A stretch of 64,000 bases of DNA from Runella sp. (GTDB lineage: Bacteria > Bacteroidota > Bacteroidia > Cytophagales > Spirosomataceae), in assembly GCA_023254175.1 (NCBI GenBank), contig JALQYJ010000001.1, positions 24,861-88,860 on the forward strand. Reading direction: 5' to 3'. The notes under the pieces were generated by a model. That model was not told the DNA's origin and did no database searches. It saw only the letters and a list, made by a program, of their open reading frames with translations. Made by a program: the position numbers and the translations under genes. Each line of letters opens with the position of its first letter. Positions within the stretch are counted from its first letter, which is position 1. This document shows positions 1-9,434 of this stretch, piece by piece.

Positions 1-16
1 TGATTACTTTTTTCAT
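1..16 (-). CDS. Probable start of a SusD/RagB-family lipoprotein gene (partial, cut by window edge)
   Basis: Reading leftwards on the minus strand, an ATG at 16-14 opens the frame M-K-K-V-I before the window ends. It lies 36 nt after the stop codon of the SusC/RagA gene. SusD-family surface lipoproteins are almost always encoded directly after their SusC partner, so this is the expected place. Only five codons are visible, so the assignment rests on position alone. Confidence 0.4.
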
Positions 17-52
17 TGTTGATTCGAGATGAATGTTTATTGTCAACTACCA

Positions 53-3000
53 TTAGAAACCAAAGCGTAGACCTACGAGGTATGACTTTGCAACAGGGTA
101 TGCGCCTTCGTCGATACCCATGTGGATATCTTGGTTGTCGTTTCCAGAAGTTCTCAAGTTGATGTCTGGATCAAGACCAGAGTACTTAGTAAGTGTAAGA
201 ATGTTTTGGCCTTGAATATACACCTGTGCTGAACTCATGCCTACTTTCTTCAACAATGTGCTAGGCAAAGTGTACGTCAACTGAATGTTTTTCAAACGCA
301 AATACGAGCCATCTTCTAAGAAATACGAAGAAACTTGCTGGCTGGTCGCATCACCCGAATTCAAACGTGGAAGTTTGGCGTCATCGCCTGGTTTTTTCCA
401 AGAGTTGTACAACATATCTTTCGAACGGTTGCCTTGGAATACGTTGAAGTCGGTCCAGTAACGAACGTAGTTGAAGATTTGGTTACCTTGAACTCCTTGA
501 CCAAACATAGTCAAATCCCAGTTTTTATAACCTAAATTGACGTTGATACCGTACGTAAAGTCAGGGTGTGGGTTGCCCATGATGGTACGGTCGGCGGCAG
601 TAATTACGCCGTCGCTGTTGATGTCACGGAATTTGAATACCCCTGCTCTGGTGTACGTTCCAAATTTAGGAGCTGCTGCTGCTTCGGCGTCGTCTTTGAT
701 GATACCATCGACGATATAACCGTAGTAGCTAGCAATTGGTAAACCCGCTTTGGTAGCAGAAATGGCTGGAAGACGAGTCGTGAAACCAAACACTGTAGCG
801 TTCGGGTCGTCGTTCAATTTCTTTACTTCGTTTTTGTAGTGACCAAAATTTACCCCCACTTGGTAGCGGAAATCTCCTTTTTTATCGCGGAAGTTGATAC
901 CAAGGTCAATACCACGGTTTTGTACTGAGCCAATATTAGTGAAAGGAATCGTACCCGTTCCTGCTGTACGTGGAATTGCAATCTGGGTAAGCATGTTGCT
1001 TGTCAGACGGTTGTACCAGTCAATGACCAATTCCATTTTATTGTTTAACAACACCGCATCAATACCAATGTTGGTAGAGGTGTTGGTTTCCCATTTACCT
1101 TGTGGATTACCAAATTGAACAAGGTCAAAGCCACCTACAATCGATGAACCAGTACCGTTGATGTCGTATGCATTGTTTGACGGGTCAGCCGCATAAAGCG
1201 TGTACGCATTGTACACGTTAGGAATCAACTGGTTCCCTGTTTTACCCCAACCTGCGCGTACTTTTAAGTCGTTGATAAACTTAACTTCTTTCATAAAACC
1301 AAGCTCCGTCATGCGCATACCTACTGAGAAGGCAGGGAAGATAGCGTAACGATTGGCGGCGGAGAAACGTGAGGAGCCATCGCGGCGGAGTGTGAAGTCA
1401 GCAAGGAGGAAATCTTTGTAAGAATAGTTTACTTTTCCAAACTGTGAGAACAACGCACTAAGTATGGCTCCACCTCCTGCGTTGCTCAAACCTGCTGCCG
1501 AACCAGCATCAAGATAGCGGTAATCCAAATCATCGAAAGCAAATGCACTTCGACTGGCTTGGAAGCCAAATGCGTACGTTTTAACGGCTTCGGTACCTAC
1601 AAGCACGTTGAAGTTGTGAGCGCCAAGGGTTTTGCTATAGTTTAAGGTATTAAACCAAGTCAATGAGCGGTCAAATTGGTTAATTACGTTCAAACTGTTA
1701 GCGTTACGAGCTTCAGCCGCTTCGATGTCTCGGTGGAAATACTCAGAACGATTGAACTGATTGTATTCCAAACCAAGGCTGGTGCGGGCCTTCAATCCAG
1801 GGAGGATGTCTAATTCGGCAAAAACGTTACCGAAAGCGTGAGTACCTCTGGTAATATTATCTTTTTCGCGGTACAAACGTGCCAATGGGTTCGGCGCGTT
1901 ACCAAGGTTACTTCCCCTACTTCCTGCAAAACCGTTGTAAGGAGATGTATTGGTTCCACCTAATTCAGCAGGGCCTCCCGTAATGTCGAATACTGGAATA
2001 ATAGGGTGTACGCGAATCGCAAACATAATAGGGTTTGACTCGTTGTTGTTGGCAATTCCTTGGCGTTCGTCGTACGAGAATGTAAAGTTCTCTCCAATGG
2101 TAAGTTTACCTTTTGTAAATTCAGTATTAGCACGGACTGAGTAACGGTCGTATTTTGTGTAGCGAAGGATACCGTCTTGCTTGAAATAGTTGGCCGAGAT
2201 TGCGTATTTACCTGACTTCATCCCACCCGTAGCTCCTACTTGGAAGTTGGCGATAGGAGCTGGGTCAAAGATAACGTCCTGCCAGTCCGTTCCTTCTTTG
2301 TTGGCTTTCGTAATGTTGAAAGCTGTTCTACCCAAGTTCGGGTCTGCGATGTCATTGGTATAAGTATAGTTCGCAGGAAGAGTTCCGTACACGTTCGGAT
2401 AGATATAGTCAGCAATGGTTTGCTCGCCATTAGGGCCAAATTTATACTGAGCCGAAGGCGATGCTGCCGAAGGGTTTTTACCCGCTCCTATTTCAGATTC
2501 GTAGAGGTATTGACCTAGTTCTTGGGTGTTGAGAAGTGGCAGCATTCTGCCAGGGCGCTGAGTGCCACTGTAGAAATCAAAGGTAATATTAGGCTCACCT
2601 GTTTTACCTTTTTTAGTAGTGATGATAACGACCCCGTTGGCCGCACGTGCCCCGTAAATAGAAGCCGCCGAGGCATCTTTTAGTACCTGCATTGACTCGA
2701 TGTCGTTGGGGTTCAATTGGTTCAATGTTCCTTGCGTAGGTACACCATCAATTACGTAGAGTGGGCTGTTGTTGTTGATAGAACCAAACCCACGAATACG
2801 AACCATAGTTCCCCCACCAGGCGAGTTGTCGTTTCCGACTACAACCCCCGAGGCACGCCCTTGGAGCATTTGAGTGACACTTGCCGCAGGGGTAGCTGTC
2901 AATTCTTTCGCATTGACCACCGTTACGGCTCCCGTAATGTCTTTCTTGCGCTGTGAGGCATACCCTGTCACAACAACCTCAGAGAGAGATTTGACATCGA

Positions 3001-3286
3001 CAGCCAATGCAACATCAATGGTTGTACGGTTTCCAACGGCAATTTCTTGCGTTGTATAACCAATGTACGACACTACTAGGGTAGTGCCTGCTGACGGGGA
3101 ATTAAGGCTAAAACGACCTTCTCCGTCGGTAGTAACTCCAATGTTGGTTCCTTTAATAAGGACACTAACACCTGGGAGGGGACTACTGTCATTGGCATCA
3201 GTGACACGTCCTGTAAGACGTCCTTGTGCCCAAGTCGTGAGAACGACAATCCACAGTAATGCAGCTAAGTAGAGCTGTTTTTTCAT
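53..3286 (-). CDS. SusC/RagA family TonB-linked outer membrane protein
   Basis: Outer-membrane TonB-dependent transporter that imports oligosaccharides or peptides together with a SusD lipoprotein. The 1077-residue length is normal. A signal peptide covers about residues 1-20. A carboxypeptidase-regulatory-like domain follows (about 22-98, GRVTDANDSSPLPGVSVLIKG). The SusC signature VVVTGYASQRKKDITGAV is near 105-122, and the plug contains VRIRGFGSINNNSPLYVIDG and SAASIYGARAANGVVIITTKKG. The remainder is the 22-strand barrel ending in an aromatic residue (LRFGF). The substrate cannot be told from sequence. The SusD partner probably begins at the left edge. No sigma/anti-sigma or hydrolase gene is visible beside it. 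ATG start with a good signal peptide. Confidence 0.95.
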   Translation of the reverse strand: MKKQLYLAALLWIVVLTTWAQGRLTGRVTDANDSSPLPGVSVLIKGTNIGVTTDGEGRFSLNSPSAGTTLVVSYIGYTTQEIAVGNRTTIDVALAVDVKSLSEVVVTGYASQRKKDITGAVTVVNAKELTATPAASVTQMLQGRASGVVVGNDNSPGGGTMVRIRGFGSINNNSPLYVIDGVPTQGTLNQLNPNDIESMQVLKDASAASIYGARAANGVVIITTKKGKTGEPNITFDFYSGTQRPGRMLPLLNTQELGQYLYESEIGAGKNPSAASPSAQYKFGPNGEQTIADYIYPNVYGTLPANYTYTNDIADPNLGRTAFNITKANKEGTDWQDVIFDPAPIANFQVGATGGMKSGKYAISANYFKQDGILRYTKYDRYSVRANTEFTKGKLTIGENFTFSYDERQGIANNNESNPIMFAIRVHPIIPVFDITGGPAELGGTNTSPYNGFAGSRGSNLGNAPNPLARLYREKDNITRGTHAFGNVFAELDILPGLKARTSLGLEYNQFNRSEYFHRDIEAAEARNANSLNVINQFDRSLTWFNTLNYSKTLGAHNFNVLVGTEAVKTYAFGFQASRSAFAFDDLDYRYLDAGSAAGLSNAGGGAILSALFSQFGKVNYSYKDFLLADFTLRRDGSSRFSAANRYAIFPAFSVGMRMTELGFMKEVKFINDLKVRAGWGKTGNQLIPNVYNAYTLYAADPSNNAYDINGTGSSIVGGFDLVQFGNPQGKWETNTSTNIGIDAVLLNNKMELVIDWYNRLTSNMLTQIAIPRTAGTGTIPFTNIGSVQNRGIDLGINFRDKKGDFRYQVGVNFGHYKNEVKKLNDDPNATVFGFTTRLPAISATKAGLPIASYYGYIVDGIIKDDAEAAAAPKFGTYTRAGVFKFRDINSDGVITAADRTIMGNPHPDFTYGINVNLGYKNWDLTMFGQGVQGNQIFNYVRYWTDFNVFQGNRSKDMLYNSWKKPGDDAKLPRLNSGDATSQQVSSYFLEDGSYLRLKNIQLTYTLPSTLLKKVGMSSAQVYIQGQNILTLTKYSGLDPDINLRTSGNDNQDIHMGIDEGAYPVAKSYLVGLRFGF

Positions 3287-3506
3287 TTGTTAGGAAAAAG
3301 TTAGATAGATAGAATGAGTAACAAATGCGAGCAGGTGATTCCACTCAACTTTTAAAACTAAAGATAATCGTATTTTTACTTAAAACATTTAAAAAATATT
3401 TTACAAAAAAAATCACGGGTTGGTCGAAAGATGTAATGTATATGTCGACAGATAAACTAGAGTGAGCAGATTCTGGTATACCCAATGCCTGAAAGGATAT
3501 AAATAA

Positions 3507-3544
3507 GAAGCGAGCCTTCCTTTTACATCAGGAAAGCTCGCTTC
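3507..3544 (-). terminator. Hairpin terminator downstream of the OmpA-repeat gene
   Basis: GAAGCGAGC pairs with GCTCGCTTC, extended by TTCC/GGAA with one bulge, around a loop of about 10 nt. It lies 25 nt after the OmpA-family stop codon and is the only strong hairpin in the 282-nt gap before the SusC gene. The U-tract on the minus strand is poor. Confidence 0.65.
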
Positions 3545-3568
3545 ATTCTGACTACTTTTAGGCAGTGA

Positions 3569-5689
3569 TTATTTGATTAGAAACTGCACGCGGCGGTTGC
3601 GTTGGCGGTTATCTTCGGTGTCGTTAGGGGCAATAGGTTTGCTTTGTCCTTCACCGCGGTGAGCTATGCTATTTTCACTAACACCCTGATTGACGAGGTA
3701 GTTTGCAATTACTTTGGCGCGCTGTTCCGAAAGTGTTTGATTTAGACGAGGGGCACCAATGTTATCGGTATGCCCCACAATTTCAATCTTTATGGAGGTG
3801 TTTTTAATCATAATTGTAGCTAAACGATTGAGTTGTTCGTAAGCTTCTGGGCGAAGTATATAGCTGCTTTGGTCAAAATAGACGTTGTCTTCAATTGTAA
3901 GCGACTGACCCGCTTTAATGTTATCAAAAATCTTTTCGTTGACAACAGGCTTAGGCTTAGACACAATAGCTTTTTTGGTGGGAAGCAAAAAGATGTTAGT
4001 TAAGTATTCTCCACGTTTTGCCCATTCGCCGGCATCAATCCGCATCGAATACGTTTCATACCCATTAGCATCTGCTTCTACTAGATAAGCTTGGCTTAAT
4101 AATAAATCTGTGGTTACTTCCGATCCTTTGATTTTAATAGGGATAGCTTTCTGGGTGGTGATGTTAGTCAATCGAAAACGTAAGTTAGAAGTAATTTTAC
4201 GCGACTGCGCATCAAGTACTTTAAACGAGAAAACATGCGACGGAGGAGCCGTAGTTTTAGGGGTTAGTTTTGCTTCGTAGGCAAACACTTGTCCTACTTT
4301 CATTTCCTCGGCATCAAGGTTGTGACTCAACGTCTGATAACCAGTAGCATGAATTTCGATTTTGTAAATATCGGGCTCGCTGATTTTATGCTTTGCCACG
4401 GTAGAGGCGGTCCCTTTTACTTCCGTGGTTTGTTCGGTCATAGAAGCGGTAATTTTAAAAATGGCTGGAATCCGCTGTCCTGTTTTAGCATCGGTAGCGG
4501 TAAGGTTGAGGTAGGTATTGCCTATTTTTGAAAGTTTTATGGTAAGTTCGCTTGTTTCACTCAACATTGGAAGAAGATTCTCTAGGGGCTGTTGATAGGA
4601 CATAAACCCTTTTGCTTCTACTTCAATTAGGTATTGATGGTAGGGACTAATAGGCGTTACTGCCTGCCCTCCAAGTGTTTCTTTGATATTGAGAATGATT
4701 CGTTTATCGGCTTGGTCAATTACGCGTAGGTTTGCTACAAGGGGCTGTCCTGACTGTTCTTCAATAATTTTAATTTTTAAAATGACATCTACCTTTGAAA
4801 GCTTAATAAATTGCGGAGTAGCAGGGACTGTGGCAGGCGTAGTAATGGTGATTTTAGATTCGTGACGACGATACCCACTGGCCGAAACGACCAAGGTATA
4901 AGGTTGTTTTTGAACCACGACGGTCGGGCTAAATAAACTTCCGGCGGCGTTGGTAATGCCCGAATAGGTTTCCTTGATTTCGTCCGAGAGTTTAAACTGT
5001 GCAGCTACTGGGCGGTTGGTAATGGCATCTACCGCTATAAACTTTATCTCTTGTTTAGAAATTTTATTCAGAACTACCTCAGTGGCTTCTCCCGCTTTTA
5101 TTTTTAAGGTGCTTTTATAGGTTTCGTACTCAGGCGCATTTACTTCGAGAGTATATTGCGCAGTATCTTTCAACTCTGCTAGCCAACTCCCTCCCATATT
5201 TGGGTTCTTTGTTACGGTGATAAATTGGCCACTACTGTCGTCTTTGATGGTTATAATGGCTTTTGAAACTACAGTTCGCTCAGCTTTGTCAATGACCAAA
5301 ATGGGATGCCCCGAACTTGTACTATTGGCTACGGCAAAAGTTTTGGGGGGATTGATAGGCTCTAGGTCGATGACGAAAGGGGAATAGCCGTTTGCGAAAA
5401 GTGCCTCTACATAGAATGTGTGAGTCTGCCGGTACGTTTTATATTCTTGAAAAGCAACAAAAACTTGGTAATGGGTGCCTGAGTTTACGTTTACGACGTA
5501 AGCATCATTTACCATTTGGCCAGGTAATTCTGTCTCGGTATTGACGGCTAAAACCGAAATAATCGGAACAAGTGGGCGCTTGGTGTATTTGTCTCGTACT
5601 TCAATCCCAAGGCGAAATTCGGTTTGAGCTAAGAGCTTGGTACAACATAAGCAGGCCCAAAAAACTAATAAGCATACAGTCAGACGCAT
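3569..5689 (-). CDS. OmpA-family protein with six tandem Ig-like (PEGA/CarboxypepD_reg-like) repeats
   Basis: Exported cell-envelope protein of 706 residues. A signal peptide (about 1-21) is followed by six imperfect repeats of roughly 85-95 residues, approximately 25-110, 126-205, 212-295, 297-382, 385-470 and 478-565. Each has a V.D..T...V.A.F..-type opening and a Y.L.V.A.GY..Y.-type closing motif, as in PEGA or carboxypeptidase-regulatory-like folds. The C-terminus (about 600-706) is an OmpA peptidoglycan-binding domain with VYFDQSSYILRPEAYEQL, GHTDNIGAPRLNQTLSEQRA and NRRVQFLIK. The family anchors structures to peptidoglycan; the repeats are probably spacers or adhesive modules. No specific function is assignable. 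Single-gene unit with a -7-like box upstream and a hairpin downstream. Confidence 0.88.
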   Translation of the reverse strand: MRLTVCLLVFWACLCCTKLLAQTEFRLGIEVRDKYTKRPLVPIISVLAVNTETELPGQMVNDAYVVNVNSGTHYQVFVAFQEYKTYRQTHTFYVEALFANGYSPFVIDLEPINPPKTFAVANSTSSGHPILVIDKAERTVVSKAIITIKDDSSGQFITVTKNPNMGGSWLAELKDTAQYTLEVNAPEYETYKSTLKIKAGEATEVVLNKISKQEIKFIAVDAITNRPVAAQFKLSDEIKETYSGITNAAGSLFSPTVVVQKQPYTLVVSASGYRRHESKITITTPATVPATPQFIKLSKVDVILKIKIIEEQSGQPLVANLRVIDQADKRIILNIKETLGGQAVTPISPYHQYLIEVEAKGFMSYQQPLENLLPMLSETSELTIKLSKIGNTYLNLTATDAKTGQRIPAIFKITASMTEQTTEVKGTASTVAKHKISEPDIYKIEIHATGYQTLSHNLDAEEMKVGQVFAYEAKLTPKTTAPPSHVFSFKVLDAQSRKITSNLRFRLTNITTQKAIPIKIKGSEVTTDLLLSQAYLVEADANGYETYSMRIDAGEWAKRGEYLTNIFLLPTKKAIVSKPKPVVNEKIFDNIKAGQSLTIEDNVYFDQSSYILRPEAYEQLNRLATIMIKNTSIKIEIVGHTDNIGAPRLNQTLSEQRAKVIANYLVNQGVSENSIAHRGEGQSKPIAPNDTEDNRQRNRRVQFLIK

Positions 5690-5712
5690 AGTTTATGGGA
5701 AATATAGATAGG

Positions 5713-5720
5713 CAAATTTA
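5713..5720 (-). promoter_or_regulatory. Candidate Bacteroidota -7 box for the OmpA-repeat gene
   Basis: The plus strand reads CAAATTTA, which is TAAATTTG on the minus strand and matches TAnnTTTG, 24 nt upstream of the ATG. No good TTTG -33 element stands at the usual distance, so support is partial. Confidence 0.4.
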
Positions 5721-5795
5721 AGTACTTTCCTCAAAAAAGTGATAATTTGGTTATAAGACCCTATGTTTTTGATGGAGAATGTACAAATAATAAAA

Positions 5796-5825
5796 AAAGG
5801 AATGCCCATTAAGGAGCATTCCTTT
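5796..5825 (-). terminator. Rho-independent terminator of the TolC-HlyD operon
   Basis: AAAGGAATGC and GCATTCCTTT form a perfect 10-bp stem around a 10-nt loop. On the minus strand the stem is followed by an unbroken run of Ts. It lies about 40 nt after the stop codon of the HlyD-family gene. Confidence 0.85.
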
Positions 5826-5866
5826 AGAAGGAAACCTTGATTTTGTGTAGTTATTTGAACTACAAT

Positions 5867-7261
5867 TTATTCTGATTTACTTTCCTTGGTGTCTTTTTTC
5901 TTTTCCACTTTTTTTGTCACAAGAGTGCCTGCTTTTAGGCGTTTTGAGACTTCAATAAAAGGTCCTGAAATAATTTCTTCTCCTTCTTTAAGGCCCGAAA
6001 TAATTTCAATGTTTTCAAAGTCGCTAATGCCTGTGGTTACTTCACGGATGGCAGCTTTCCCTTTATCGTTGATGAAAACGAGTTCTTTTAGCTTCTCCTC
6101 TTTTTTGGCTTTATTTTCGTTTGATGGGGCAGGGGCTGCTTCTTCACCTTCTTTTTTGCCTTCGTTTTCTGCGTCTTTTCCGCGAGTTGTTACGGCAGCA
6201 ATTGGTACCGAAAGTACTCCAGCTTTGCGTTCGGTAATGATTTCAACAGCGGCGGTCATCCCTGGTTTGAAGGGATAGGACTTCTTAGCACGTTTGGCCA
6301 TTAAATCACGGTACGAAGAGTTTAAAATCTTGATTTTAACTTCAAATTCAGTGACGGCGTCAGTTGAGTTCGATGCGGCAGAGGCTGTTCCAACGCCGTT
6401 GGCTGTATTGGCGATTTCGGTCACAATTCCTTTAAACTTACGCTCAGCGTATGAATCCACCTCGATTTCTACTGTATCTCCGAGGGTAACTCGCACAATA
6501 TCATTTTCGTTGACATCAACGCGTACTTCCATGTTGTTGAGGTTCGCAATACGCATCATTTCGGTACCGGCCATTTGAGATGTTCCTACTACGCGGTCGC
6601 CTAACTCAACATTCAACTTAGAGACTGTTCCGCTTTGAGGGGCATAAATTGTGGTTTTTCGTAAGTTTTCTGCTGCATCACGGAGAGCAGCTTCGGCACT
6701 TTGTACGTTAAATTTAGCTGCTTCTACGGCAGCTTTGGCGGCTTCTACGTTTTGTACTGCTACTCGATAGTCTGCTTCACTGCGCTGAAAATCAGCTTCT
6801 GAAACTACTTTGTCGGCCATCAGCTTTTGATTACGGTCGTATTCGGTTTTTGCCCGAATTAATTGTGCATTCGACTGTGCCAATGAGGCTTTAGATCGTT
6901 CTACGTCGGCTTTACTTGCATTTACAGACGCCTGCGAACGTGCCAAAAGTGCTTCGTAGTTATCAGGACGAATTTTGGCTAGCAATTGACCTTTTACGAC
7001 CGAGTCGCCTTCTTCGACGTACAAACCAATGATTTCCCCAGGAACATCAGGGCTAATTTTTACTTCTACCTCTGGTTGTACTTTACCTGAAGCGCTGACG
7101 CGTTCGATAATATCGGTACGCTTTACTTTGGTGAATTCTACTTCGGTGGGTTTCACTTTGCCAATCCAACCTGCTTGTTTGGCAATGAACAGTCCAGCAC
7201 CGAGGGCAACGACTACGCCTCCGAGTATCCACCATATTTTTGAAGAAGATTTTTGTGCCAT
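5867..7261 (-). CDS. Efflux periplasmic adaptor subunit (HlyD/MacA-type membrane fusion protein)
   Basis: Adaptor that links an inner-membrane ABC or RND pump to a TolC channel. The 464 residues start with an N-terminal membrane anchor (about 10-30, IWWILGGVVVALGAGLFIA), then a lipoyl-like half motif (VKISPDVPGEIIGLYVEEGDSVVKGQLLAKI), an alpha-helical hairpin rich in Ala/Gln/Lys (about 100-200) and the second lipoyl half (IYAPQSGTVSKLNVELGDRVV). Beta-barrel and membrane-proximal domains follow. A charged insertion (DAENEGKKEGEEAAPAPSNENKAKKEE) and a Lys-rich tail are unusual additions. It is the second gene after tolC (70-nt gap). No pump gene follows; a MacB-like permease without an ATPase gene lies at 13150. 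Confidence 0.93.
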   Translation of the reverse strand: MAQKSSSKIWWILGGVVVALGAGLFIAKQAGWIGKVKPTEVEFTKVKRTDIIERVSASGKVQPEVEVKISPDVPGEIIGLYVEEGDSVVKGQLLAKIRPDNYEALLARSQASVNASKADVERSKASLAQSNAQLIRAKTEYDRNQKLMADKVVSEADFQRSEADYRVAVQNVEAAKAAVEAAKFNVQSAEAALRDAAENLRKTTIYAPQSGTVSKLNVELGDRVVGTSQMAGTEMMRIANLNNMEVRVDVNENDIVRVTLGDTVEIEVDSYAERKFKGIVTEIANTANGVGTASAASNSTDAVTEFEVKIKILNSSYRDLMAKRAKKSYPFKPGMTAAVEIITERKAGVLSVPIAAVTTRGKDAENEGKKEGEEAAPAPSNENKAKKEEKLKELVFINDKGKAAIREVTTGISDFENIEIISGLKEGEEIISGPFIEVSKRLKAGTLVTKKVEKKKDTKESKSE

Positions 7262-7331
7262 AGCCTACGATAAAGTTTTGATGATAAAGAATTCAGTTTC
7301 GGTTGATGCGGTTAGGAAAAGAGAGGACATT

Positions 7332-8783
7332 TTATTCAAGGGATAGTGGTTTATTTTGGTAAAAATCCAAAATCTTAGTACGGAAGATATACTCGTATTT
7401 CGCTTGAATAAGACTAGCGCGCGAGCGGTCTAGGTTGTTCTTCGCAATATTATACTCAACGGCATTGATAGCCCCTGCATTGAGGCGAGCTTCGGCGGCT
7501 TTGAACGACAACTCCAACGATTCGATTTGCTTGGCTGTAGCCTCGTAGCGTTTGGCAGCGTTGAGCATAGTATAATAGGCTTGTTCTACGGTTTGGCGCA
7601 CTTGATTACGGACAATTTCCGACTGGTATTCCGCATTTTTTTGTTGAATTTGCGCGTTGGCAATGCGGTATTTTACTTGATAAGCATTAAAAATTGGCAC
7701 GCGGAGCGACAATGACAGCGAAGCGTTGCGGTTGAAACTCAACTGGTCGAGATACCCAAAGTTTTGAATGGAGCCACTTGGAATGGTCGTTTTTTCAATC
7801 ACAGGAACGCTCAATCCAGCGTAAGAGACGTACTTAGTAGTCGAAGGAACGTCCACTACTCGGGAATTACCACCGTCGCCCACAAAACGTTGCTTAGGCG
7901 CGGCGCTTGAAAAAGAAGAACTTAGCCCTCCGCCAAGCGATAACGAAGGAAGTTTGGCTCCTTTGGCAATCTCAATGCCTGTTTTGGCACTTTCAATCCG
8001 AAGCGTGGCTGCTTCCATATCGGGTAGGTATTTGATAGCTGTATTGTATACCTGTTCCAACGTCGCATCATAAGGTGTTGACGTAGATGGGGCTGGTAAA
8101 TTAATAGGAACAAGGTCGAAGTTTTCGCTGGCAGGTAGATTGAGGTACTGCTTAAGGGTCAACTTGGTAATTTCGATGCTATTTTGGGCATTGACAATCG
8201 ACAATTCGTCATTGGCCAACTGTGAACGGATGTCATAAAGGTTGATTTCAGGTAACGACCCTGCTTTGACCAATTTCTCAGTACGTTCTAGTTGAAAACG
8301 CGTTGTTTCGGCTTGTCGGCGCGCAAATTCCAATTGTTCTTGATTGTTGAGAACGTTGAGGTAGGAAGTTGCTACGTTTAAAATGAGGGCATTGCGATTG
8401 CTTTCAACGTCTTTTTGAAGTGCTTGAAGATTCAATTGGTTTTGCTTGATGGTGTTTTTGAGTTGGTAACCATTAAACAAATTCACCCCTGTATTGAGCT
8501 GGAAGCTTGAAAAATTGACCGTTTGCTCCACAAACTGGTTGGTAAAAGGGTCGATATTACGCCCCGACTGTAAACCTTGGTTGGCGCCTAAGTTGAGGGT
8601 AGGAAATTTCTGCCACTTCGATTGGTCGAGTGTATTTTGGCTAGATTGCACCTGAAGACCCTGCTGTTTCAGTTGCAGGTTGTTTTCTAATGCAATACCA
8701 ACGCATTGTTGGAGAGTGTATTTTTGTTGAGCCTGGGCGTACGCACTAAAACCCAGCGCAAAGGCGAGTAACCATTTTTTCAT
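7332..8783 (-). CDS. TolC family outer membrane efflux protein
   Basis: Outer-membrane channel of type I secretion or tripartite efflux. The 483 residues begin with a signal peptide (MKKWLLAFALGFSAYAQA) and the typical TolC opening YTLQQCVGIALENNLQLKQQGLQVQSSQNTLDQSKWQKFPTLNLGANQG. Two internally homologous halves of long alpha-helical hairpins follow (SYLNVLNNQEQLEFARRQAETTRFQLERTEKLVKAG and QAYYTMLNAAKRYEATAKQIESLELSFKAAEARLNAGAINAVEYNIAKNNLDRSRASLIQAKYEY). It is the promoter-proximal gene of a two-gene operon with the HlyD adaptor. Substrate unknown. Confidence 0.94.
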   Translation of the reverse strand: MKKWLLAFALGFSAYAQAQQKYTLQQCVGIALENNLQLKQQGLQVQSSQNTLDQSKWQKFPTLNLGANQGLQSGRNIDPFTNQFVEQTVNFSSFQLNTGVNLFNGYQLKNTIKQNQLNLQALQKDVESNRNALILNVATSYLNVLNNQEQLEFARRQAETTRFQLERTEKLVKAGSLPEINLYDIRSQLANDELSIVNAQNSIEITKLTLKQYLNLPASENFDLVPINLPAPSTSTPYDATLEQVYNTAIKYLPDMEAATLRIESAKTGIEIAKGAKLPSLSLGGGLSSSFSSAAPKQRFVGDGGNSRVVDVPSTTKYVSYAGLSVPVIEKTTIPSGSIQNFGYLDQLSFNRNASLSLSLRVPIFNAYQVKYRIANAQIQQKNAEYQSEIVRNQVRQTVEQAYYTMLNAAKRYEATAKQIESLELSFKAAEARLNAGAINAVEYNIAKNNLDRSRASLIQAKYEYIFRTKILDFYQNKPLSLE

Positions 8784-8901
8784 CGCTGTATTGGGATTTT
8801 CGATTCAAGGTTACAAAACAATGTTTGCTCGCTCTACGAAAATTGGATAAACGGTGAAATAAATGGATTAGTAGGAGGATATAAAGGATGCATTCAGTGA
8901 G

Positions 8902-9382
8902 TTACTTAGAGGAAGTCGAGACTTTTTTGAACACAATATCCCCTGCATTGGCCATCCCAACAACGACCCGGTCGATGTCGCCTTGAGCATCAATTTTGAA
9001 CTCAAACTTACTTTGGTCAAATGTGCCTGTTCCTTCAAAAACATCGTAATGATAATGTCGCAAGCGAAACGATAATCCGTGAAAAGCTCCTGCGTAACCG
9101 TCTTCTTGCGCTTCGAGGGTAATGCTGCCGTAAGCAGGTTGGCTATAAACACCACTGTTTTGAAGCGTGCCGACCAGTCAATAATTGAAAGACCCAGCCA
9201 TTGGTCAGAAACGTAGTTGCTAATAGCATTGACAAAATGATAGTCTGCAAACCCTGTGTTGGTCAAGACCACTACACCGAGATTATTATTTGAAAAAATG
9301 TCATTTGGGAACGATACCCTTCGATGGAGACGCTGTGGGATAATCGTAAATGCCCACTGTAGGTGTTGATACTCCAGCCCAT
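8902..9382 (-). pseudogene. Decayed remnant of a beta-lactamase-family serine hydrolase with C-terminal DUF3471
   Basis: The ORF track's 134-aa ORF (8868..9272) is not a real protein; homology runs through three frames. From 9382 one frame reads MGWSINTYSGHLRLSHSVSIEGYRSQMTFF, the late GW..-GH.-SH-G..-G-RS motif of class C-like hydrolases. Restoring one C (TTTTTTC to TTTTTTCC) joins it to PNNNLGVVVLTNTGFADYHFVNAISNYVSDQWLG and DWSAR. A third frame then gives LVGTLQNSGVYSQPAYGSITLEA with LRHYHYDVFEG and a stop at 8902, a clear DUF3471 ending. At least one single-base deletion, one frame-breaking internal deletion and loss of the whole N-terminal catalytic part (no SxxK, no YxN) are visible. 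It sits directly behind the MATE gene stop codon. Confidence 0.85.
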
Positions 9383-9434
9383 GAATTGCCTTAGATGCAC
9401 AACATTTGTAGATAAATAGCCTATATTCAATGCC

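Noticed and set aside
5886-6578. Ser-rich ORFs antisense to the HlyD gene
   Set aside because: They are mirror images of the Lys/Glu/Ala-rich coding strand of a well-supported gene.
8868-9272. 134-aa ORF as a real gene
   Set aside because: Its first part is homologous to a serine hydrolase, its second part is the DUF3471 sequence read in a wrong frame; it is part of a pseudogene.
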